Source: Theocolax elegans
Lineage: Eukaryota; Arthropoda; Insecta; Hymenoptera; Cerocephalidae
Reading direction: 5' to 3'
DNA: 64,000 bases
Assembly (NCBI GenBank): GCA_026168455.1
Contig: CM047428.1
Coordinates: 88,492,594 to 88,556,593 of the forward strand
Each line of letters begins with the position of its first letter. The first letter of the stretch is position 1. The translations under genes and the position numbers were made by a program. The notes beneath the pieces were generated by a model that made no database searches, was not told the DNA's origin, and saw only the letters and a list, made by a program, of their open reading frames with translations. Positions 38,067-49,100 of this stretch are shown here, in pieces.

Positions 38067-39250
38067 TGCACGAACGCGTGTGGCCGTGGGTCGGGGTGTG
38101 TGTGCGCGCGATACTCCTGCAGCTCATGCAAACTGCAAGCTGATAAAGAACAGTGACACTTGCACCTTACTGATAATAATGCATTTGAAATTGATGATAC
38201 CGTACACATTTCACTTAACGCATATTCTTCGCATTAGATGCGTTTACTCGAGGACGATTAATTCTCGGTAAGTATATTTACATATATACATACGTCGTCT
38301 CACACACTAAACTAGTCAACTTTTATATGCTGGCGTCGCTGCATTTTATTTCAATATTTATTTCGAAGGATATACCGAACTCCGAAGAGAAGAGAGACGA
38401 ATAATCGACCTTTTCGTTGGTACATCAGTAACATCACGGATACGGCTATGCTCGATTAGATAATACATTTCTATATCCGCGCTCTCGTTTTCGTAATAAT
38501 CTTCGTTACACGCGCGAGATCCTCGGATCCTCGACTCAACCTATCAATCCTCATTTCCCGTTCAACTCATTTATTTTTTCTTTTCTTTTCTTTGTTTTAT
38601 TATAAACCTACATACTCCACACCTACGTCTTTGTCGATTTTTGGTATTCAAACTTACCACCCCTCGCCCCCACTCGAATGTCGCGCTGACATTTCATTCG
38701 CTTACACACGGACACCTTCATATATATATATAACATTTCCGATCGCTCGACCGCTTGACCGACCTGCAATATTTTCCTTCGAGAAAATATATTTATATTC
38801 ATCTCTAACGCGTTACACCAATATTAATTCCCATTTAATTTACCACGCGCGCAATAGATAACGTATTATTTTTTTTATATTTATATATAAACGGAAGGAT
38901 ATACCAGTGAAACTAAAGGTTGCGATTTAACCAACCCTAATCGACTTATATTCATCGATATATTATAGTTTAAAGAAAAATATTTTGTAGAAATGAACTT
39001 GAGGATCAAATCTACTAAAATTTTAAAACTTAATTATTCGAGAAATCTGAAAGAAAATGACAGATACTCTTCATAACATGTAGAATACAATAAAATAATT
39101 ATTATCACTGATTTATCAATAAAAAAGGAGATTTTTCGATGAATAATCTCTCCTAGTTTAATAAACAAATAAATCATTTTTCTTTTTTTTGGGGGTTTTT
39201 GTTTCCACCAAAACAAAAAGTTTTAAATTATTTTGTAACAGTCGAGTGAT
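37216..39250. repeat. 2.0-kb duplicate of 35152-37215
   Basis: The join at about 37210 lies in the 7-bp string TGATTTA shared by both source sites. The copy repeats the right part of the TA-flanked transposon, the (TA)n run and the GTAAGTAT site (at 38269), and ends at unique TTTAATCACGTG. Confidence 0.88.
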
Positions 39251-40526
39251 TTAATCACGTGATCGTTCGATCCAACTTTTATAGCGAACACCTATGTACA
39301 CGCGAAGACCTATGTACTAAGAAATAAAAATAACCCAAATGTTCCATAATTTTTGTCCAAAATAATCGTGTTTAATATAAATTGAGAATCAGATTGGGAT
39401 TTTAACCATCTTCTTAATCTTGATCGTTTAAATAATTTTTAAAGGGCATGTCATTTTATATAATCATAAAATGTTATCATAAACAAAATAATGATTGTTT
39501 GCTCTCAGACTTGTTGTACATAATATACCCAAATTTTTACATTATAGATTATTCGATCAGGAAGTTTGTCGTATTTTGTTAATAATCGCTAACCAAAAAT
39601 TATTTATTCAAATTCAAATCTCGGGGTGGGTTCCCTTAAGTTAATTACCCCATCCGTATGAATTTGGTTAAGATTTTGAATTCAATGTTTTCGATATAAT
39701 TTTTAGGTTGAAAGGTGTAGACCTCTATAATTTGGGCCCGACATCGCGTATCAGTAAACTACTGTAACGAATTCGATCGTAAGAATCGAAAAGGTGAATT
39801 TGTCGAATGTATAACTGAAAATTAACACATTAAATGAAAATTTGTGGCGTTGAATGAAGAATAAAATAAGTGAAAAATTTCGGAGAATTACCGAAAATAA
39901 CCGTAGAGATAATTGACCGGTGTAGATAAAATAAAAAGAAAAATGATCGCGCACGCGGTAAGAATTTAAAATTTAAGAAAGAGAGGAGACGTCGAGACGA
40001 TGACATGTAGGTCAGTGCTCTTGATGAAAAACTAGATATACAAGTTGTTTATCGAGTTTGATTAAAAAAATCCGCGATTTTTCGTCGTGGAAAATTTGAG
40101 ACGTCGAGTATCCTTGAGAAGCCCGAGCATAAAGTAAAGAAAGAGTAAAGTTAGTTTTCGACGGTAAGTATATAGCGGGCGGAGTATCAGCAACTCCTAT
40201 ATAAGTATCGCGAGATAAAAGTAACGTACGATTCCGCGTATATAGCGCGCGCAACAATTACGAATAAAAATGTAACAAGCTCGGCGTTCTTTGTGTACAC
40301 AATGAGTCGCCGTCGATCTAATTAAAATATTTAAAGAAGAAGAAGACGAAGAAGAAGACGAAAAAGAAAAACAAACTATATTAATTGTTATCACCTCGAT
40401 AAAGTACTCGAAATTAAAGTATCTGGTATATTGGTTTAGCTATACATCTGTCCGTCTACATCACGACGACTATTAGTATGTCACAAAGGAAAATGTATCG
40501 TACGCGATTCGAAGCATTTGAATTAT
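39251..40526. other. upstream region of the ABC transporter
   Basis: It contains a diverged relative of the MITE at 3181 (about 39325-39750). It then has more CG-containing sequence with a donor-like CGACG followed by GTAAGTAT at 40164, and a purine run of GAAGAAGAAGAC type near 40335. No protein frame is recognised. Confidence 0.45.
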
Positions 40527-41202
40527 AATCATTGAGTAAATGAAAACGTCTCTCTCTCTCTCTCTCTCTCTCCCTCCCCCCGCTCACTGTGTGTGTACAC
40601 GATGTGGTGTCGAATCAACGTCGAAGTAAAATGTAACGTTGGCGCACGCGCGCGCGAATGAACGGTCGGACGGGGAAAAGAAAGAAAAGAAGTGGGAACG
40701 AACGAACGAACGAACGTCCGGTACAATAGACGCGAGAAAGGAAGGAGCGAAAAGCGAGAGCCAAGAGAGCAGAAATGCAGAGTGGAGAGGAGAGGAGAGG
40801 AGTAGATTGTTGAGACCTTGAATCCCAGCACGTGGATACAGTTTTATATGCCGCACCAACCGCCAGTCGGCCGTTCGACGGAAGAAAGGCGCTTTAATAG
40901 TTGTACAGCTGATCGCTCCCGGTCGGCATGTACTTCTCGCGCTCCTATTTATGTAGGTATATATATATGTGTGTATATATGTGGGTATACGCATATGTAG
41001 GTACTCGTACTTATGTACGCACGAGTCTCCGTAAATTCGGATTTTCGGCGGTTCACGCGGCGACATTAAATACTTGCAGCAACTATACATCGATTCGTCT
41101 GTAGGTTTACGTTCAATCGCGCCGTGTCCGTGCTTTTATTGTGCACAAGCCGATTAATTTATGTGAGCCTCCAGGCGGTTCACTGAATTTTCTTCTTTTC
41201 AG
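40527..41202 (+). promoter_or_regulatory. CpG-rich, (CT)n-bearing region, candidate promoter/5' UTR of the ABC transporter
   Basis: A (TC)n run at 40549-40574 is followed by GCGCACGCGCGCGCG, AACG repeats and GGAGAGGAGA repeats, all unlike the AT-rich surroundings. It ends at a pyrimidine-rich acceptor (TTCTTCTTTTCAG) that opens the exon with the start codon. The duplicate at 42443-43108 sits directly before the intact start exon. The minus-strand frames of up to 193 codons here are rich in S, R and F, come from simple repeats, and are not taken as genes. The promoter role is inferred from position and composition. Confidence 0.4.
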
Positions 41203-41340
41203 ATTGTCCAAGTGAGTTGAATTCTCCAAGATTCCAAGACTGCAAGATAGGATAAACCGACGTAATCATGAACAAACACGAGAAGAAACAAGTTGACAAT
41301 CCAGACAGTGATGCCAATTACTTATCAGCCATACCTTCAA
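41203..41340 (+). pseudogene. ABC transporter start exon, damaged copy
   Basis: Contains the same ATG (41268) and [12 protein letters not shown] as the good copy. It then has three small differences (CCAGACAGTGATG for CCAAGACAGGATG, and CATACC for CATTACC) that break the frame before the donor. It belongs to a 1.2-kb block repeated at 42443-43650. Confidence 0.8.
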
Positions 41341-41611
41341 GTTTGTACATATCATATCACTTATATTACTCCGCGGCGTGCGGTGTAAAATCCTTAACGC
41401 TTTCATCCAATATAAACGTCTCTTTCACGCTACTTACTTACCACCTTATTTCTTTCGATTTATTGCTGCGCTTACCGGTGACGCCGACGCCACCGACGCC
41501 GCTCCCTATTTCTCTATTTGCTACTCGCCACACCTACACAGACGAATTAATCTCCCTTGTTAAGCCGCGATTGAAACGTACTCTTAAAATATTAACTCTT
41601 TATTTTACTTG

Positions 41612-41650
41612 ATATGTGCTATGTGCTATGTGCTATGTGCTATGTGCTAT
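41612..41650. repeat. (TATGTGC)n microsatellite
   Basis: A 7-bp unit repeated five times inside the ABC transporter 5' region, duplicated at about 43522-43560. Confidence 0.95.
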
Positions 41651-41736
41651 TTGTATTTGTACGTTCCGCGTCTACACACCGATCATGCGGGATCTACTAA
41701 TCTATTTCTTACCGATTGAGTTACACATCACACGAA

Positions 41737-42442
41737 AAATAACCCAAATGTTCCATAATTTTTGTCCAAAATAATCGTGTTTAATATAAATTGAGAATCA
41801 GATTGGGATTTTAACCATCTTCTTAATCTTGATCGTTTAAATAATTTTTAAAGGGCATGTCATTTTATATAATCATAAAATGTTATCATAAACAAAATAA
41901 TGATTGTTTGCTCTCAGACTTGTTGTACATAATATACCCAAATTTTTCCAGATTTTTAAATCGATATTTGTATACGATGTGTGGGTTAAAAGTTTATGCC
42001 GGTTTTCGCTAATAATAACAACCGACTAACAATGGTTTAATGCAAAATATTAATTTTTGTATACCAGTAATTCGTCAGTCGGTAAATGGTTCGAATGGTA
42101 AAAATTATTTTTGCAATTTGTATTTTAAAATCTGAAGAAAATTCACTAAGAAAGTAGTACACTAAGATGAAAAGTCAATGTTGATGTACAACATGACACA
42201 GGCAGTGTCACCTAAGAGAAAGGATTTATCCAAAAAAATGTTTATCTTCGGAAATGAAAAACTAAGATGACAAATTGAAGGTTTCAATATTTTCTCGATT
42301 GACGTTGAATATTCATTTCAGATGGCTATTCGGTACATTTATCAAAGGCAACAAACAAGAATTAAAAGAGACAGATCTGTATTCTCCACTGGACGAGCAC
42401 TCGAGCCGTCTTTTAGGAAACAAAATGTCCAGATTGTGGAAA
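41737..42442 (+). repeat. composite of two duplicated pieces, ending in a truncated ABC exon
   Basis: 41737-41955 repeats 39325-39545. Then, within the 18-bp identity TAATATACCCAAATTTTT, the sequence continues as in 44575-45073. That piece ends inside ABC coding exon 2 (exon part 42322-42442, reading [12 protein letters not shown] up to the MSRLW codons), where it joins the (CT)n region again. The partial exon has an acceptor but no donor. Confidence 0.82.
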
Positions 42443-42450
42443 TGAAAACG

Positions 42451-42481
<31 letters not shown>

Positions 42482-43108
42482 CCCCCGCTCACTGTGTGTG
42501 TACACGATGTGGTGTCGAATCAACGTCGAAGTAAAATGTAACGTTGGCGCACGCGCGCGCGAATGAACGGTCGGACGGGAAAAGAAAGAAAAGAAGTGGG
42601 AACGAACGAACGAACGAACGTCCGGTACAATAGACGCGAGAAAGGAAGGAGCGAAAAGCGAGAGCCAAGAGAGCAGAAATGCAGAGTGGAGAGGAGAGGA
42701 GAGGAGTAGATTGTTGAGACCTTGAATCCCAGCACGTGGATACAGTTTTATATGCCGCACCAACCGCCAGTCGGCCGTTCGACGGAAGAAAGGCGCTTTA
42801 ATAGTTGTACAGCTGATCGCTCCCGGTCGGCATGTACTTCTCGCGCTCCTATTTATGTAGGTATATATATATGTGTGTATATATGTGGGTATACGCATAT
42901 GTAGGTACTCGTACTTATGTACGCACGAGTCTCCGTAAATTCGGATTTTCGGCGGTTCACGCGGCGACATTAAATACTTGCAGCAACTATACATCGATTC
43001 GTCTGTAGGTTTACGTTCAATCGCGCCGTGTCCGTGCTTTTATTGTGCACAAGCCGATTAATTTATGTGAGCCTCCAGGCCGGTTCACTTGAATTTTCTT
43101 CTTTTCAG

Positions 43109-43174
43109 ATTGTCCAAGTGAGTTGAATTTCTCCAAGATTCCAAGACTGCAAGATAGGATAAACCGACGTAATC
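43109..43174 (+). other. ABC transporter 5' UTR part of the start exon
   Basis: The exon opens after the acceptor CTTCTTTTCAG and runs 66 bases to the ATG at 43175. An intron in the 5' UTR is implied; the upstream non-coding exon was not identified with confidence. Confidence 0.55.
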
Positions 43175-46100
43175 ATGAACAAACACGAGAAGAAACAAGT
43201 TGACAATCCAAGACAGGATGCCAATTACTTATCAGCCATTACCTTCAAGTTTGTACATATCATATCACTTATATTACTCCGCGCGTGCGGTTGTAAAATC
43301 CTTAACGCTTTCCATCCAATATAAACGTCTCTTTTCACGCTACTTACTTACCACCTTATTTCTTTCGATTTATTGCTGCGCTTACCGGTGACGCCGACGC
43401 CACCGACGCCGCTCCCTATTTCTCTATTTGCTACTCGCACACCTACACAGACGAATTAATCTCCCTTGTTAAGCCGCGATTGAAACGTACTCTTAAAATA
43501 TTAACTCTTTATTTTACTTGATATGTGCTATGTGCTATGTGCTATGTGCTATGTGCTATTTGTATTTGTACGTTCCGCGTCTACACACCGATCATGCGGG
43601 ATCTACTAATCTATTTCTTACCGATTGAGTTACACATCACACGAAAAATAACACTACCAAGACATTCTCCTTTATTTCAAACTAAAATATAGAAGCATTT
43701 AAATGTCTCATTGGAAGGGAATTTTACACGTTCAAAGGGAATTATACGAGTCATTCAGTCATTCAGTTATACCATTTTTACCTAAGTTAACTAATTTTAT
43801 ACTCCTATTTAAGTTAAGTTATGAGATCGTCGACCTTTCCTATCATCCAATGTGCGATTCTACTCGATCGATTGTTTAACTAATTTCAACTATTTTCTCC
43901 AACACCTTGTAACATTCACGAAGACCAAAGTTTCAGTAAATTTTACTAAATTTTCATTAACGCGGTAACAGACTGACAAAATCTAAAAAGGTACTCAACT
44001 TTTTATTTAATTTTACTCAACTTTCTATCAATTTTTCATCAAAGTCTCTTCATGTTCACGGCAGGTCTACTATTTTTTAATGAAAGTTCAGTAATCTTTT
44101 GCATTTTGGCATTCCGTTACCTTGTTAATCAAAGTTTCATAGAATTTACTCAATTTTTTTTCTCCGTGTACAATTGTGGCGAACCGTTAATCAATTATTT
44201 ATAATATTAAAATTTAAGTTAAATCATAACAACATTATCCTCTGTAAACGAAATAATCTGCGATTATCCAAATTTTCAATATTACTGGTAAAGTAGTTCA
44301 CAAGAATTATTTGTTTTAAAAAGTTTAGTCAATTTGTACTGATTGTTAAAACATTTAATCTCAGTATCTACTACACCAATCACCTTGAAATTTCGGACAA
44401 TCACAGATTATTTCATTAGAAAGGACAATGTCTATTTTGTTAAGGGGATGTCGGACTCAGAAAATGGTCATTTTTACTTTATTCATATAAATAAATAAAT
44501 AAATAAATTTAAAAGCAAAAAAAAAACCTGAACGACAGGTGCCTTAAGGCACATTTTGAATAATATACCCAAATTTTTCCAGATTTTTAAATCGATATTT
44601 GTATACGATGTGTGGGTTAAAAGTTTATGCCGGTTTTCGCTAATAATAACAACCGACTAACAATGGTTTAATGCAAAATATTAATTTTTGTATACCAGTA
44701 ATTCGTCAGTCGGTAAATGGTTCGAATGGTAAAAATTATTTTTGCAATTTGTATTTTAAAATCTGAAGAAAATTCACTAAGAAAGTAGTACACTAAGATG
44801 AAAAGTCAATGTTGATGTACAACATGACACAGGCAGTGTCACCTAAGAGAAAGGATTTATCCAAAAAAATGTTTATCTTCGGAAATGAAAAACTAAGATG
44901 ACAAATTGAAGGTTTCAATATTTTCTCGATTGACGTTGAATATTCATTTCAGATGGCTATTCGGTACATTTATCAAAGGCAACAAACAAGAATTAAAAGA
45001 GACAGATCTGTATTCTCCACTGGACGAGCACTCGAGCCGTCTTTTAGGAAACAAAATGTCCAGATTGTGGAAAGAGGAAGAAGAACGATGTCGAAAACGG
45101 AATAAAATGTTAAAGCCGAGTTTGTTAAAAGTATTGGTACGATGTTTCGCTGGTGATATCTTAGTGTTCGGAATTATTTTAGGACTATTTGAATTATCGT
45201 AAAGTAATTAGAACGCACTTTTCCATGCCTAAGGTTAATTCGGCGAAAAGTGTAAATTGATAACTTTTCACTGACTTACAGAACGACACAACCGATAATT
45301 TTAGCGAATCTGCTGAGGTACTTCAACGGCTCGAACATGGAGAATCTGAAGCTTTGTATTGGGGTACGGGAATAGTCATCGGGGTTCTACTCGAATGTGT
45401 TTTAGAACATCCAGTAAATCAAGGTTTAATGCACATGGGGATGAAAATAAGGGTAGCGTGTTGTTCCCTCATTTATCGGAAAGCACTGAGAGTCTCGAAA
45501 AGTGCAACGGAAGAGGAAACCAGTATTGGACAAGTACGCGATACCAACTTTCAAACAGATTTACTTTACACAACTAACTATTATTTTATGAACCTTCACT
45601 TTCTCTCTCTTTTCAGATGATCAATTTATTGAGCAAACGACGTTACGACTGGACTATTCGGTATTCTCGATAAATTACATATGGATAACACCTATGCAGT
45701 TAACCGTTATTTCGTACTTATTGTACAGGAAGTTAAACTTGCGGCAGTTGGTGGTTTTTACACTTTTACTTTTATATACAAACACGTTAAATTTTAAACG
45801 CCCAAAATTACCCCGACTCCTCTATATCGCATCTTACAAATTATATTCTCTTAATTTTTTCAAATTTTTGTACCTAAAACGTGACACAATTTAAAGTTAA
45901 TACTGAGTTCAAAATCGAGGGGCTAGTTAGCTGTATAGAGGTATATGGCTTACGCGTATTTATACTTGCGTCAGGCGATGTCGCGCCTTTTGATATTTAC
46001 ATCTTCGTTTTTCTAGATAAATCTCGTGATATCACACTGAAAGAGACGATTTGTAGAAGTAATTTAAGAGTACAGTATACACTACGATCATTATTATAAA

Positions 46101-49100
46101 ATTATAAATACGACAAAAATTGAATATTACTGGTAAAGTAGTTCACAAGAATTATTTGTTTTAAAAAGTTTAGTCAATTTGTACTGATTGTTAAAACATT
46201 TAATCTCAGTATCTACTACACCAATCACCTTGAAATTTCGGACAATCACAGATTATTTCATTAGAAAGGACAATGTCTATTTTGTTAAGGGGATGTCGGA
46301 CTCAGAAAATGGTCATTTTTACTTTATTCATATAAATAAATAAATAAATAAATTTAAAAGCAAAAAAAAAACCTGAACGACAGGTGCCTTAAGGCACATT
46401 TTGAATAATATACCAAATTTTTCCAGATTTTTAAATCGATATTTGTATACGATGTGTGGGTTAAAAGTTTATGCCGGTTTTCGCTAATAATAACAACCGA
46501 CTAACAATGGTTTAATGCAAAATATTAATTTTTGTATACCAGTAATTCGTCAGTCGGTAAATGGTTCGAATGGTAAAAATATTTTTGCAATTTGTATTTT
46601 AAAATCTGAAGAAAATTCACTAAGAAAGTAGTACACTAAGATGAAAAGTCAATGTTGATGTACAACATGACACAGGCAGTGTCACCTAAGAGAAAGGATT
46701 TATCCAAAAAATGTTTATCTTCGGAAATGAAAAACTAAGATGACAAATTGAAGGTTTCAATATTTTTCGATTGACGTTGATATTCATTCAGATGGCTATT
46801 CGGTACATTTATCAAAGGCAACAAACAAGAATTAAAAGAGACAGATCTGTATTCTCCACTGGACGAGCACTCGAGCCGTCTTTTAGGAAACAAAATGTCC
46901 AGATTGTGGAAAGAGGAAGAAGAACGATGTCGAAAACGGAATAAAATGTTAAAGCCGAGTTTGTTAAAAGTATTGGTACGATGTTTCGCTGGTGATATCT
47001 TAGTGTTCGGAATTATTTTAGGACTATTTGAATTTATCGTAAAGTAATTAGAACGCACTTTTCCATGCCTAAGGTTAATTCGGCGAAAAGTGTAAATTGA
47101 TAACTTTTCACTGACTTACAGAACGACACAACCGATAATTTTAGCGAATCTGCTGAGGTACTTCAACGGCTCGAACATGGAGAAATCTGAAGCTTTGTAT
47201 TGGGGTACGGGAATAGTCATCGGGGTTCTACTCGAATGTGTTTTAGAACATCCAGTAAATCAAGGTTTAATGCACATGGGGATGAAAATAAGGGTAGCGT
47301 GTTGTTCCCTCATTTATCGGAAAGCACTGAGAGTCTCGAAAAGTGCAACGGAAGAGGAAACCAGTATTGGACAAGTACGCGATACCAACTTTCAAACAGA
47401 TTTACTTTACACAACTAACTATTATTTTATGAACCTTCAACTTTCTCTCTCTTTTCAGATGATTAATTTATTGAGCAACGACGTTAATCGACTGGACTAT
47501 TCGGTATTCTCGATAAATTACATATGGATAACACCTATTCAGTTAACCGTTATTTCGTACTTATTGTACCAGGAAGTTAAACTTGCGGCAGTTGGTGGAA
47601 TTTTTACACTTTTACTTTTTATACCAATACACGGTAAATTTTTCAACGCCCAAAATTACCCCGACTCCTCTATATCGCATCTTACAAATTATATTCTCTT
47701 AATTTTTCAAAATTTTTGTTACCTAAAACGTGACACAATTTAAAGTTAATACTGAGTTCAAAATCGAGGGGCTAGTTAGCTGTATAGAGGTATATGGCTT
47801 ACGCGTATTTATACTTGCGTCAGGCGATGTCGCGCCTTTTGATATTTACCATCTTCTTTTTTCTAAGATAAATCTCGTTGATATCAACTGAAAGACGATT
47901 TGTAGAAAGTAAATTTAAGAGTACAGTATACACTACGATCATTATTATAAAATTATAAATACGACAAAAATTGAATATTAACTTATTTGGTAATTCAACA
48001 ATCGACGCATAAACTTTGTATAATTACCAGATATATTCTCATATCTAACCCGTTAAAATCTTAAATATCTTATTAATGCAGACGTATTTTTAAAACCTGA
48101 TCAATCAAACGTGGCTTACCTAAATAGAATTTTCGGAATATTTATTATTATCTTTTCTGCCATTGGCTTTTTTCAAAAACATGGAGAGCATCAACAATCA
48201 AATTGCAACATGCGATAATAAAAATTATATAAAAAATAGGTTAAATAGCAATTGATCAACGGTATATAATTATATAATATATACCACACTGAGAGGAGAG
48301 TTTCTTTGTGACAAATGAATGTATTTAATTTAAAAATACACTAAAATAACACTAAGAAACAGTTTCTTATCTGTAAGGTTAAATTTCTTCCTAGGAAAAA
48401 TATGTACATATAATTACAGATATTACAGATTTCGGAACAGTTACGAAATATAATTACAAGTATTTATATAATTACTTTAATTAATTGTAGTTTATTTAAT
48501 TAAACACACTAAATGTATCTCAACATAAAAATAAACTCGTACAATTCATGTACTTCGGTCATAACCAGTTCTTATCAATTCAATCTTTTTCCTCAGTGCA
48601 TAATCATTAATGTATAAGAATATCAACTAACAAGGGAAGTACTTGACTCCGGGAATTGGATCTTGTCCTAACCTTGGCATGTCCTTTGTAATATAAAAAT
48701 ATGGCGAATGCCAAGTTATTCCTTGCCAATGTAGCCAAATCAAAATTACTTCCACTTTGATCGCTTATAACTTGAAAACGAATATTGATTGGAACTTAAT
48801 CCAAAAACTAAAAGGTAGACGAATTCAAGTAGATATGGTTTGAAAAACGAAGCTTAATTTGCTCAATTTGGAGCAAAGTTATGAAGAAAATAGCAATTAG
48901 ATTACTTAGGATAAGATCCGTTTTACGGAGATCAAGTACACTTTCCCTTGTAAGTCTAAAAACACGTAAAGCTTTTCTCTTTTTAATACTTCGAAAGATT
49001 AAGATTGATTTAATTTTTTAAAGAAAGATATAATATTGGGATACAAAATAATAGAATTTTCATTCTAAACTTACGTGAATTTCTTTTACACAGGGTGCTA

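Larger units (their letters stand above)
43249..46791 (+). other. ABC transporter intron 1 as assembled, containing extra exon copies
   Basis: In the chosen model this interval lies between coding exons 1 and 2. To about 44446 it holds AT-rich sequence with no gene. A relative of the MITE at 3181 starts at 44447. The damaged exon 2-4 copies follow, and at 46128 the whole 1847-bp block restarts. Confidence 0.65.
47634..49093 (+). other. ABC transporter intron 4
   Basis: Contains the ~80-bp GC-rich hairpin repeat at 47766-47844, the end of the duplicated block at about 47976, and the MITE at 48630-48951. The rest is AT-rich with no exon-like sequence. Confidence 0.75.

Noticed and set aside
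40584..42994. Minus-strand frames of 168 and 193 codons present in two copies
   Set aside because: The copies are products of the same recent duplication, so conservation is no evidence of coding. Sequence is low-complexity and lies in the ABC transporter 5' region.
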